Assembly (NCBI GenBank): GCA_020056865.1
Contig: JAGVGX010000186.1
Coordinates: 1-6,332 of the forward strand
Source of the DNA: Desulfobacterales bacterium
Lineage (GTDB): Bacteria; Desulfobacterota; Desulfobacteria; Desulfobacterales; BuS5
Direction: 5' to 3'
Length of the DNA: 6,332 nt
The notes under the pieces are model-generated. The model searched no databases. It saw only the letters and a program-made list of their open reading frames with translations, and was not told the origin of the DNA. Positions 1-5,765 of the stretch are shown here, in pieces. Position numbers and translations under genes: made by a program. Each line of letters begins with the position of its first letter. Positions within the stretch are counted from its first letter, which is position 1.

Positions 1-551
1 ACAATGGTGATATCTGGATTGGGGTTGTTGCCAGTTTAACACCGGTTAAGCGTCATGATCTGTTGATAAGAGCGTATTCAATAATAAAAATGTCTATTCC
101 AGAATCTAAAATACATATTCTTTTTTTAGGAGAAGGTAAAGAGCGGGATAAACTTCAAAACCTGGCCAAACGTTTAAAGGTAGAACAAAACATCCATTTT
201 GCCGGTGCAGTTAAAGACGTTGCTGCTTATCTTTATCAACTGGATATAGGTGTGCTGTGCTCGGACCGTGAAGGTTTGTCCAATGCAATTTTAGAGTATA
301 TGGCCTGCGGATTGCCTGTTGTAGCAACCAGGGCGGGTGGTAACACCGAACTTGTGGATAATGAAAATGGAATCTGCGTACCCGTAGGTGATGCAATCAC
401 ACTGGCTGATGCTTTGTTGAAGTTAATTGGCAGTAAAGATCTGCGAAAAAAAATGGGCGCTGCTTCCCGTGCGAAAATAAAACAATCTTTTTCATGGCAT
501 AGGGCGATGACGGACCTGGAAGCATATTACAAATTAAAGGCTTTGTTCTAA
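1..551 (+). CDS. Glycosyltransferase family 4 (GT-B fold), C-terminal part, 5'-truncated by the window
   Basis: This is the C-terminal sugar-nucleotide-binding half of a retaining GT4 glycosyltransferase, which would transfer a sugar from an activated donor to a growing surface glycan on the cytoplasmic side of the membrane. The frame is open from base 3, so the gene enters from the left. A TTG at 63 could pose as a start but lies inside the conserved domain. Visible in order: the first strand of the C-terminal Rossmann domain with GVVASLTPVKRHDLL, matching the family G-R-L-x-P-x-K donor-phosphate region but with S-L in place of the usual R-L; LFLGEGKERDKL; and the EX7E motif (Glu codons at 270-272 and 294-296) followed by CGLPVVATRAGGNTELV. 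The stop is TAA at 549-551. The phenylacetate-CoA ligase-like gene follows after 67 bases on the same strand, so cotranscription is plausible. Family assignment is secure; donor and acceptor cannot be told from sequence. Confidence 0.93.
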   Translation, partial: NGDIWIGVVASLTPVKRHDLLIRAYSIIKMSIPESKIHILFLGEGKERDKLQNLAKRLKVEQNIHFAGAVKDVAAYLYQLDIGVLCSDREGLSNAILEYMACGLPVVATRAGGNTELVDNENGICVPVGDAITLADALLKLIGSKDLRKKMGAASRAKIKQSFSWHRAMTDLEAYYKLKALF

Positions 552-618
552 GCGCTCAAACAGCCAGAATTTTTCAAATTTCACCATAGTTCAGCTTTGA
601 CATATAAGGGCCGATGTT

Positions 619-1998
619 ATGACCAACCCATATATTAAACTTATGAACCTGGCATCACTAAGAAGAAATATATTTGAGCCTCTGTTGCTCAAAAAGTCAC
701 GCGGTCCAAAGCTTGCATACTGGCGCACCCTTGAAAAAACGCAATATTACTCCAGACACCAGTTAGAAGAAATTCAGTGGCAAAGGTTGGAAGATATATG
801 GAAATTTGTATGGAAGTATAATGATTTTTATAAAAAGCGTTTTACTGATGCCGGTTTAACAGAGCAAAGCCTTAGGTCGCCTTCTGATATTGTCAAATTA
901 CCTTTGCTTACCAAAAAAGATATTCGGGCCAATACTGAGGATATGATTTCTTCCGGTTTTGTTAAAGAAGAATTGCTTCATTTTAAAACCGGCGGCTCAA
1001 CCGGCAAAGCGCTTGATATCTATATGACTGAGGAATGCAGTGAGCTTCGCAATGCCTGCGCCCGGCGGCATGACCGATGGACAGGATGGAATCCAGGGGA
1101 ACCTGTAGGCGCTGTCTGGGGCAACCCTAAGCTGCCTGAATCTATAAAAGAAAAGTTAAAGAATATTCTAATTCAGCCCTATATCTATCTTGATACGATG
1201 GCTGTGACGGAACAATCTGTGCATAAATTTGCGTTGAGCTGGGAAAAGGTTAAACCTACGCTTTTATTTGGTCATGCACATTCATTGTTTATTCTTGCGC
1301 AATATGTCACGGAAATGGGAGTTAAAGAAATTCAACCCACAGGAATATTGTCAACATCCATGATGCTGTTGCCGCATGAGCGGGTATTTATTGAAAAAGT
1401 TTTCAGGTGCAAGGTTACAGACAGGTATGGATGCGAAGAGGTAAGTCTGATTGGGTCTGAATGCGAGAAACATGAAGGGATGCACATGAATATTGAGCAT
1501 CTGTTTATTGAATTTATTAAAGATGATGGCCGTCATGCCGAACCTGGGGAGGATGGCAATATCGTTGTTACGGATTTGATGAACAAAGCCATGCCTTTTA
1601 TTCGCTATCAAGTGGAAGATGTTGGCGTTCCGCTTAACAGATTATGCTCGTGTGGCAGAGGCCTGCCGCTTATGGGCAAAGTAACAGGCAGGGTTGCTGA
1701 TTTTTTAATAAAATCTGATGGTACAAAAATCGCCGGTATTTCGCTTATTGAAAATACGTTAACCCGGATACCCGGGATCAGCCAAATGCAGATCGTTCAG
1801 GATAAAATTGATCATGTGTTGCTAAACATTGTTCCCGGCAAAGCGTTTAATGAAGCAAGGCAAAGGGAGCTGATAACCTATTTTGAAAATTGTTTTGATC
1901 AAAAAGCCAGCATCAACATTGAAAAAATAGATCGTATAAAGCCGGAAAGGTCTGGGAAATACAGGTTTTCTATTTGCTGTATTCCAGAAGAATCTTGA
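619..1998 (+). CDS. Phenylacetate-CoA ligase family (PaaK/CapK-like) AMP-forming adenylating enzyme
   Basis: This 459-residue protein belongs to the ANL superfamily branch that includes phenylacetate-CoA ligase and the CapK proteins of polysaccharide loci. Known members activate a carboxylic acid as an acyl-adenylate. Visible motifs: the phosphate-binding loop TGGSTGK at residues 124-130; DRYGCEE at 268-274, the position of the adenine-binding Y-G-x-x-E motif; Y330 and D334 in FIRYQVEDVG, matching the ribose-binding Y-x-x-x-D; a CSCGRGLP segment (Cys343, Cys345) followed by GRVADF, where homologues carry metal-binding cysteines; and a C-terminal SGK (Lys447), the usual catalytic lysine of the adenylation half-reaction. 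Length is near the family's usual 430-460. The ATG has AAGGG eight bases upstream (606-610). Given its glycosyltransferase neighbours, I infer that it activates an acyl or amino-acid group used to decorate the glycan, not aromatic catabolism; no other phenylacetate-pathway genes are present. The substrate is unknown. Confidence 0.9.
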   Translation: MTNPYIKLMNLASLRRNIFEPLLLKKSRGPKLAYWRTLEKTQYYSRHQLEEIQWQRLEDIWKFVWKYNDFYKKRFTDAGLTEQSLRSPSDIVKLPLLTKKDIRANTEDMISSGFVKEELLHFKTGGSTGKALDIYMTEECSELRNACARRHDRWTGWNPGEPVGAVWGNPKLPESIKEKLKNILIQPYIYLDTMAVTEQSVHKFALSWEKVKPTLLFGHAHSLFILAQYVTEMGVKEIQPTGILSTSMMLLPHERVFIEKVFRCKVTDRYGCEEVSLIGSECEKHEGMHMNIEHLFIEFIKDDGRHAEPGEDGNIVVTDLMNKAMPFIRYQVEDVGVPLNRLCSCGRGLPLMGKVTGRVADFLIKSDGTKIAGISLIENTLTRIPGISQMQIVQDKIDHVLLNIVPGKAFNEARQRELITYFENCFDQKASINIEKIDRIKPERSGKYRFSICCIPEES

Positions 1999-2023
1999 TA
2001 TGTAACCGCAGGTCAGAATTAAT

Positions 2024-2082
2024 GAACCATCTTTTCATGGTTTCCAGCCGTGAACCGTGAACATGGAACCCTACTTCGGGTT
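2024..2082 (+). repeat. Two short hairpins and a tandem heptamer in the 146-base gap
   Basis: The gap between the ligase-like gene and the next glycosyltransferase holds three small structures. AACCAT (2025-2030) pairs with ATGGTT (2037-2042) across a 6-base loop, with a G-T extension at 2024/2043. AACCC (2067-2071) pairs with GGGTT (2078-2082), also across 6 bases. Between them CCGTGAA occurs twice head to tail (2048-2061). Neither hairpin is followed by a T-run, so these are not classic intrinsic terminators. They may have a leader or processing role, or be chance. The pairing is seen directly; any function is unproven. Confidence 0.35.
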
Positions 2083-2128
2083 GGTGAAATCAATAATTAA
2101 GACGTTAATTGGCAGATGATAACTTCAC

Positions 2129-2134
2129 AGGAGG
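2129..2134 (+). promoter_or_regulatory. Strong Shine-Dalgarno AGGAGG for the second family 4 glycosyltransferase
   Basis: A perfect AGGAGG lies 10 bases before ATG 2145 and 7 bases before an in-frame TTG at 2142. Both spacings are workable. ATG is preferred because of codon strength and because MRVLHIID is the normal start of this family. The alternative start would add only one residue. Confidence 0.7.
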
Positions 2135-2144
2135 TTTTTGATTG

Positions 2145-3251
2145 ATGCGGGTTTTGCATATCATTGATAGCGGTGGTATGTATGGTGCAGAAGTTATGTT
2201 GCTGAATCTTGTTAGAGAGCAATGTTCCTTAGGGATAAAACCTGTTATTGCAAGTATTGGCAGTAAGGGGTGCGCTGAAAAGGCTATAGAAAATGAGGCA
2301 TACAGGCAAAATATTGACGTTCATATTTTTCGGATGCTGCCTGGCCCTAATTTTATTGGTGCTAAACAGATTCTGAAGTATGCTCATGAAAATGACTTTG
2401 ACCTGCTCCATTCTCATGGTTATAAGGGAAACATTCTCTTTGGTTTTATCCCAAAAAAGATTCGGCGTTTGCCAATAGTCACCACAGTTCATGGTTGGAC
2501 ATGTACTTCCAAATTTTCTAAATTGCGTATTTATGAATGGCTTGATGCAATAAGCCTGCGTTATATGGATGCTGTTGTGCTGGTAAATAAAGGGATGCTG
2601 AAACATCAAAATATTGAGAAGCAAAATAGCAGCAATGTGTATGTGATTAATAATGGAATCGCTCTTAAAGAAAAAAACAATTTACCTTGCGATACTTATC
2701 CCTGGTGCACTGGAACTGGAGTTAAGATTATTTCAGTTGGCCGGCTTTCTCCGGAAAAAGGGTTTGCGAACCTGCTTGAGGCCATGTCGATAGTTGTGCA
2801 ACAGGGATTAGATGTCCGCCTTACCCTGTTAGGCGAAGGGGGACTGCGAGACAAATTGGAACGTCAGATAGTTCGTCTTGAGCTGGAAGATCGGGTTGTT
2901 ATGCCAGGGTTTATCGAAAATGCAAGCCAGTTTTTCTCTTGTTTTGATTTGCTGGTTATGCCGTCTCTTACCGAGGGACTCCCAATAACCTTACTTGAGG
3001 CAATGCGAGCCAAGCTTCCGATCGTTGCATCATCAGTTGGCGGCATACCAGATGTATTAGAAGATGGCGTGGGAGGGATACTTGTACAACCTGAAAATGT
3101 TAAAGAGTTAGCTGCAGCAATAACTAAACTTGTTTCATCATCATCCTTGTGCAAACAATTGGCAACAAATTCATATTTTGTTTTTAAACAAAATTATAGC
3201 GCTTCTCAAATGGCACAGGAATATATAAAATTATATTTAGATATCTTATGA
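2145..3251 (+). CDS. Glycosyltransferase family 4 (GT-B fold), complete
   Basis: This 368-residue retaining glycosyltransferase is of typical length for single-domain GT4 enzymes. The N-terminal acceptor domain opens with MRVLHIIDSGGMYGAE, the G-G-x-x-x-x-E loop that GT4 enzymes use near the donor phosphate, followed by LLHSHGYKGN and VTTVHGW, the family's conserved histidine-containing strands. The C-terminal donor domain starts near residue 193 with IISVGRLSPEKGF (Arg200 and Lys205, diphosphate contacts), then LLGEGGLRDKL, and the EX7E motif Glu277-x7-Glu285 in TEGLPITLLEAM, followed by LPIVASSVGGIPDVLEDG. No signal peptide or membrane span is visible, consistent with a cytosolic or peripheral membrane enzyme. 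It has its own strong Shine-Dalgarno sequence. It resembles the truncated GT4 at the left edge in domain plan, but the sequences are clearly different, so this is not a recent duplication. The specific sugar cannot be inferred. Confidence 0.95.
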   Translation: MRVLHIIDSGGMYGAEVMLLNLVREQCSLGIKPVIASIGSKGCAEKAIENEAYRQNIDVHIFRMLPGPNFIGAKQILKYAHENDFDLLHSHGYKGNILFGFIPKKIRRLPIVTTVHGWTCTSKFSKLRIYEWLDAISLRYMDAVVLVNKGMLKHQNIEKQNSSNVYVINNGIALKEKNNLPCDTYPWCTGTGVKIISVGRLSPEKGFANLLEAMSIVVQQGLDVRLTLLGEGGLRDKLERQIVRLELEDRVVMPGFIENASQFFSCFDLLVMPSLTEGLPITLLEAMRAKLPIVASSVGGIPDVLEDGVGGILVQPENVKELAAAITKLVSSSSLCKQLATNSYFVFKQNYSASQMAQEYIKLYLDIL

Positions 3252-3487
3252 TATATTATTATATAAGGCTGGCAATCAATTATAGATAAACAAATTGAGT
3301 TTATATTCTCTGAACCTGAAAGTTTTATGTTTGTTATGGAGGCTTTTTCTATTATCGGGGAATCTGATTTAAAAAATAGATCAAATGTCTATAAAAGAGT
3401 AAAGTAGGAGCTAATTTTATAAAAATAAGGATTTGTGGGTTTTTCTATAGGTACGTTATGTAACTAACATTATAAGAAGGATCAAAT
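3252..3487. other. 236-base AT-rich gap with an open but startless 46-codon frame
   Basis: No convincing gene lies here. On the + strand a frame is open from 3267 to the TAG at 3405-3407 and reads 46 codons of ordinary-looking protein (including IEFIFSEPESF and VMEAFSIIG). It has no ATG before 3327 and no ribosome binding site, so at most it is a gene remnant. The first 15 bases are almost pure A/T. The region ends with AAGAAGG (3474-3480), the ribosome binding site of the methyltransferase gene. I see no clear terminator and no strong -35/-10 pair. Confidence 0.4.
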
Positions 3488-4258
3488 ATGAATATCGGTG
3501 AGCGTATTTTGCTTTTTCTCTCCAGACCGCCAGAAGATAACGACTATATCCAGAAAGATATCGAAGTAGACAACGCTCTGAATCTCTTGAATCAGGTATA
3601 TCCAAGACTTAGTGCTCTTGTTTCTGGAAAGCGTGTCGTAGATTTCGGATGTGGCACTGGCTATCAGAGCATTGCGCTTGTCAAGAAACACGATTGCTCG
3701 GTTGTTGGAGTAGATTCAAATCACCCCACACTAATGAAAGCAATTGAGAATGCCAAGTATCACAATGTTTCTTCACGAGAATTGTCCTTTGTTGACAGTA
3801 TTTCAGGGGACATGCTGAATAGCTTTGATGTCGTGTTATCCCAAAATAGTTTTGAACATTTTGCGAACCCCGAGAATGTCCTCGATGAAATGGGCAGTCT
3901 GCTTAACGATTCGGGAATAATTCTCCTCACTTTCGGGCCGCCGTGGTTGGCACCTTGGGGCAGCCATATGCATTTTTTCTGTAAAGTACCTTGGGTAAAT
4001 GTCCTTTTTCCTGAAGAGGTTGTAATGAAAGCAAGAAGTCACTTCAGAAGTGATGGGGCAAAGAGATATGTAGATGTTGAATCTGGGCTTAACAAAATGA
4101 CCATTGCAAAATTCGAGTCCATCGTCTCTTTATGTAACTGGAAGTTTGCAGACAAGAAATACGAATGTGTCAAGGGAATTAAATGGGTTTCGAAGGTGCC
4201 GTTGTTACGAGAATTCTTCATCAACCGTGTTACAGCGATTCTTTCCAGGGCCACATAA
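3488..4258 (+). CDS. Class I SAM-dependent methyltransferase (Methyltransf_11-like)
   Basis: This 256-residue protein carries the full set of class I methyltransferase landmarks. Motif I is VDFGCGTGY (Asp52, Gly54, Gly56, Gly58), the SAM-binding glycine loop. Motif II is VVGVDSN with Asp76, which normally contacts the SAM ribose. Motif IV is FDVVLSQNSFEHF (Asp114 to Phe125), typical of the Methyltransf_11 group. LLNDSGIILLTFGPPW then matches the post-motif strand, and a tryptophan- and histidine-rich stretch (GSHMHFF, KVPWVNVLFPEEVV) probably lines the acceptor site. The ATG is preceded by AAGAAGG at a 7-base spacing. In a glycan locus the likely role is O- or N-methylation of a sugar or of the glycan end, but this is inference; small-molecule or lipid targets remain possible. 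It is separated from its neighbours by more than 225 bases on each side, so it may be its own transcription unit. Confidence 0.9.
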   Translation: MNIGERILLFLSRPPEDNDYIQKDIEVDNALNLLNQVYPRLSALVSGKRVVDFGCGTGYQSIALVKKHDCSVVGVDSNHPTLMKAIENAKYHNVSSRELSFVDSISGDMLNSFDVVLSQNSFEHFANPENVLDEMGSLLNDSGIILLTFGPPWLAPWGSHMHFFCKVPWVNVLFPEEVVMKARSHFRSDGAKRYVDVESGLNKMTIAKFESIVSLCNWKFADKKYECVKGIKWVSKVPLLREFFINRVTAILSRAT

Positions 4259-4464
4259 CATCTATCTGGCCTTCGGTTGTCAAGTGGGAAACCTCTCCTA
4301 TAGATCGGAATGCTAAACAATTTAATCTTTTTTTAATGTTTAACACTTATGTTGAGAGCTGGTTTAGAACAGTAAATATTTTTTGATTAAAAACAATGTT
4401 GGTTACTACGTCGCTGAAACCTTGAAGGATGCCTGTACAGAGCCTACCGCAGCGTTTATGAAGA

Positions 4465-4473
4465 TGTTATACT
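4465..4473 (+). promoter_or_regulatory. Possible extended -10 promoter ahead of the DUF433/DUF5615 pair
   Basis: TGTTATACT fits the extended -10 pattern TGn-TATACT, with five of six matches to the sigma-70 -10 box. No matching -35 hexamer is seen at 16-18 bases. A start about seven bases downstream would give a very short leader beginning at the Shine-Dalgarno sequence, which weakens the call. Confidence 0.3.
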
Positions 4474-4478
4474 TAAAA

Positions 4479-4484
4479 AAGGAG
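4479..4484 (+). promoter_or_regulatory. Shine-Dalgarno AAGGAG that fixes the DUF433 start
   Basis: AAGGAG is seven bases before ATG 4492 but only one base before the in-frame TTG at 4486. This rules out the longer reading and sets the protein start at MSELIISNPK. Confidence 0.75.
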
Positions 4485-4491
4485 ATTGATA

Positions 4492-4722
4492 ATGAGCGAG
4501 CTAATAATTTCAAATCCGAAAATAATGATGGGCAAACCTGTTATTAAAGGAACTCGAATTACGGTTGAATTAATTTTGGAAAAGCTATCAACTGGTGAAT
4601 CTGTAGATCAAATTTTAAATGAACACCCACGGTTAACACATGAAGCAATACAAGCATCATGCGCATTTGCTGCTAAGGCTTTGAAAGCAGATGTAGTATA
4701 CCCTGTTGAGGCAACAGCATGA
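4492..4722 (+). CDS. DUF433 family protein, probable VapB-like antitoxin
   Basis: This 76-residue protein has the DUF433 signature across residues 6-64: ISNPKIMMGKPVIKGTRITV, then a helix with LEKLSTGESVDQIL, then EHPRLTHEAIQASCAFAAK. The GKPVIKGTRI segment is the family hallmark, and the following helices form the helix-turn-helix-like unit ascribed to the family. DUF433 genes are commonly found directly upstream of DUF5615 PIN-like genes, as here, and are then regarded as antitoxins that bind the nuclease-like partner and probably their own promoter. The stop codon overlaps the partner's start (ATGA at 4719-4722), which points to translational coupling. The start is ATG 4492 because of the well-placed AAGGAG. 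The antitoxin role rests on family and context, not on anything measured here. A stand-alone DNA-binding role is the main alternative. Confidence 0.88.
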   Translation: MSELIISNPKIMMGKPVIKGTRITVELILEKLSTGESVDQILNEHPRLTHEAIQASCAFAAKALKADVVYPVEATA

Positions 4723-5069
4723 ATTTTGTTGCGGATGAAAGTGTTGACAGACAAATTGTTGAACGATTGCGTGATGACGGTCGTTTTGTATGGTATGTAG
4801 CAGAAATGACGCCATCTATATCTGATGATGAGGTGCTCAAAATTGCAAACAATGAGTCTGCTCCTTTAATAACTTCGGATAAGGATTTCAGCGAATTGGT
4901 ATTTCGTCAGCATCTTGTTTCTTATGGAGTTATTTTGGTCCGTTTACATGGTCTGAGCACAGAATTAAAGGCAAATATAGTTTCCTCTACTATTATCAAT
5001 CATGAAAATGAAATATTGGGAAATTTTACAGTAATTTCGCCAAGTAGAATCAGAATTAGAAAAATATAA
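4719..5069 (+). CDS. DUF5615 family PIN-like protein, probable toxin partner of the DUF433 protein
   Basis: This 116-residue protein matches the DUF5615 (PIN_5, Mut7-C-related) family, a small variant of the PIN ribonuclease fold. Candidate metal-binding acidic residues are at the expected places: Asp6-Glu7 in FVADESVD, Asp36/Asp37-Glu38 in SISDDEVLKIA, and Asp54 and Asp56 in LITSDKDFSELV. The GVILVRL strand (residues 69-75) is also characteristic. In the usual model such proteins cleave RNA and are neutralised by the upstream antitoxin. The start ATG overlaps the DUF433 stop by four bases, and no separate ribosome binding site is needed if translation is coupled. Length is normal for the family and no key acidic residue is missing, so the protein looks intact. 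Nuclease activity is inferred from fold membership; DUF5615 toxins are far less studied than true VapC. Confidence 0.88.
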   Translation: MNFVADESVDRQIVERLRDDGRFVWYVAEMTPSISDDEVLKIANNESAPLITSDKDFSELVFRQHLVSYGVILVRLHGLSTELKANIVSSTIINHENEILGNFTVISPSRIRIRKI

Positions 5070-5097
5070 ATTGACAAAAGGCATAACAACAGGCTGA

Positions 5098-5154
5098 CAC
5101 AAAAAGCCGGTGGAGTTTTGTCGTAAATTGAAAGACCTTGAACGGCTTTTTGTG
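5098..5154. repeat. 12-bp perfect inverted repeat between the two small-gene modules
   Basis: CACAAAAAGCCG (5098-5109) is matched exactly by CGGCTTTTTGTG (5143-5154), with a 33-base loop. It starts 28 bases after the DUF5615 stop. The GC core followed by five T on either strand could serve as a bidirectional intrinsic terminator, but the GC stem is only four pairs and the loop is long. It could instead mark a cassette boundary. The match is seen directly; its role is open. Confidence 0.55.
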
Positions 5155-5204
5155 CATCTGATCCTGAGCATTATGCGGAAAATTGATATAAAAGGAAAAG
5201 GAAA

Positions 5205-5432
5205 ATGTCCCCAGCAGTCTTGAGGTCAGGACCATACAGGTTTTATTTTGTCAGCCATGATTTGCATGAACCACCGCATGTCCACATCGACAGGGACGCC
5301 TTCTCAGCCAACCCTGTGGCCTTGGCATATAATCTTGGATTTCCGGCGAGGGAGTTAAGGAAATTGGTGGCGCTCACAACCGAGAACCAAAAAGAATTAT
5401 TGGAGGCATGGAATGAATACTTTGGAACCTAA
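5205..5432 (+). CDS. DUF4160 family protein, probable member of a toxin-antitoxin-like pair
   Basis: This 75-residue protein carries the DUF4160 signature: a start like SPAVLRSGPYRFYFVSHD, the hallmark EPPHVHIDRD (residues 22-31, with His25 and His27), PVALAYNLGFPARELRKL, and a C-terminal LLEAWNEYFGT. The ATG has AAGGA eight bases upstream (5192-5196). The next gene, a DUF2442 protein, begins inside this one, an arrangement often seen for these families and commonly interpreted as a toxin-antitoxin-like module. Which partner would be toxic is not settled by the sequence. The strand after the HVH motif looks about four residues shorter than family members I remember (Ala35-Asn36 where an A-K-F-W-L-x-P-V type stretch is usual), so it may have a small in-frame deletion. 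The G+C content is visibly higher than in the flanking genes. Confidence 0.87.
   Translation: MSPAVLRSGPYRFYFVSHDLHEPPHVHIDRDAFSANPVALAYNLGFPARELRKLVALTTENQKELLEAWNEYFGT
5402..5406 (+). promoter_or_regulatory. Shine-Dalgarno GGAGG inside the DUF4160 gene for the DUF2442 gene
   Basis: GGAGG lies six bases before ATG 5413, within the last codons of the DUF4160 gene. A nearer ATG at 5408 runs into TGA after two codons, so 5413 is the true start. The second gene therefore has its own ribosome binding site in addition to overlapping its partner. Confidence 0.7.
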
Positions 5433-5685
5433 AGCAGGAGAACGAGTCAGGGACGTGTGCTTTACTGACGATGCTATCAGTGTGGATCTTTTTGACGGAC
5501 GGACCATAACGGTTCCCCTGGCTTGGTACCCGCGTTTGCTACATGCGACACCGGAACAGCGCGAGAACTGGAGAATTGCTGGAGCGGGGTACGGAATACA
5601 TTGGCCAGACATTGACGAAGACATCAGTACCCAAGGCCTTTTGCAGGGTGCTCCCGCTCCTCGTAGGGCTTCGAAAGCCGCATAG
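5413..5685 (+). CDS. DUF2442 family protein, probable partner of the DUF4160 protein
   Basis: This 90-residue protein matches DUF2442: a beta-rich N-terminal part with VCFTDDAISVDLFDGRTITV (residues 15-34), then PLAWYPRLLHATPEQRENW (35-53), and the conserved end GIHWPDIDEDIS with GLLQGAPAP (61-83). In other DUF2442 proteins this domain is sometimes fused to a helix-turn-helix. Here no such domain is present, only a short basic, alanine-rich tail. The gene overlaps the DUF4160 gene by 20 bases in a different frame and has its own Shine-Dalgarno sequence. I infer a two-protein module, with this product the likelier antitoxin or regulator; direct evidence for these families is thin. By hand count, bases 5521-5640 are about 55% G+C against about 38% for 4801-4920 in the preceding module, suggesting a separate origin. 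Confidence 0.87.
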   Translation: MNTLEPKAGERVRDVCFTDDAISVDLFDGRTITVPLAWYPRLLHATPEQRENWRIAGAGYGIHWPDIDEDISTQGLLQGAPAPRRASKAA

Positions 5686-5711
5686 AAGGGGCGGCGAACA
5701 ACTTTTAGAGA

Positions 5712-5765
5712 CCTGAGTCTGGCAGAAATCAATGACTTTAGTTACTGAAATAGTAACTACTCAGG
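5712..5765 (+). repeat. Hairpin upstream of the long inverted repeat, competing for its left arm
   Basis: TAGTTACT (5739-5746) pairs perfectly with AGTAACTA (5752-5759) across the 5-base loop gaaat. CCTGAGT (5712-5718) can further pair with ACTCAGG (5759-5765), sharing base 5759 with the first stem and leaving about 20 bases bulged. This fold uses the same arm as the 13-bp inverted repeat 5753-5835, so the two structures exclude each other. Confidence 0.6.

Larger units (their letters stand above)
4259..4491. other. 233-base gap with a startless open frame running into the DUF433 gene
   Basis: No intact gene is visible. The first part (4314-4343) contains an imperfect AT palindrome, TAAACA near 4314 and TGTTTA near 4338, around a run of seven T, which might end transcription of the methyltransferase gene but lacks a GC stem. 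From 4368 to a TAA at 4545-4547 one + frame is open for 59 codons and reads protein-like (YYVAETLKDACTEPTAAF), but it has no supported start and overlaps the first 56 bases of the DUF433 gene in another frame. It could be the 3' remnant of a gene cut off when the downstream module arrived, or chance. Confidence 0.4.

Noticed and set aside
63..551. Reading the left-edge glycosyltransferase as a complete 162-residue protein starting at TTG 63
   Set aside because: The same frame is open back to base 3 and encodes the conserved start of the donor-binding domain (GVVASLTPVKRHD), so the gene is truncated by the window.
4183..4386. + strand open frames overlapping the methyltransferase 3' end (4104-4316 and 4183-4386)
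   Set aside because: They are out of frame with a well-supported methyltransferase gene, lack ribosome binding sites and show no family motif.
5071..5076. Perfect TTGACA as a -35 box for the DUF4160 gene
   Set aside because: No acceptable -10 hexamer lies 16-18 bases downstream.
5184..5192. Extended -10 TGA-TATAAA just before the DUF4160 gene
   Set aside because: Transcription from it would start after the Shine-Dalgarno sequence, leaving almost no leader; probably a by-product of A/T richness.
5098..5223. Open frame across the gap between the modules (about 41 codons, possible GTG at 5110)
   Set aside because: It has no ribosome binding site, contains the inverted repeat and overlaps the DUF4160 start; more likely chance.
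5397..5732. Minus-strand 111-codon frame opposite the DUF2442 gene
   Set aside because: It is antisense to a recognisable family protein and has no motifs of its own.
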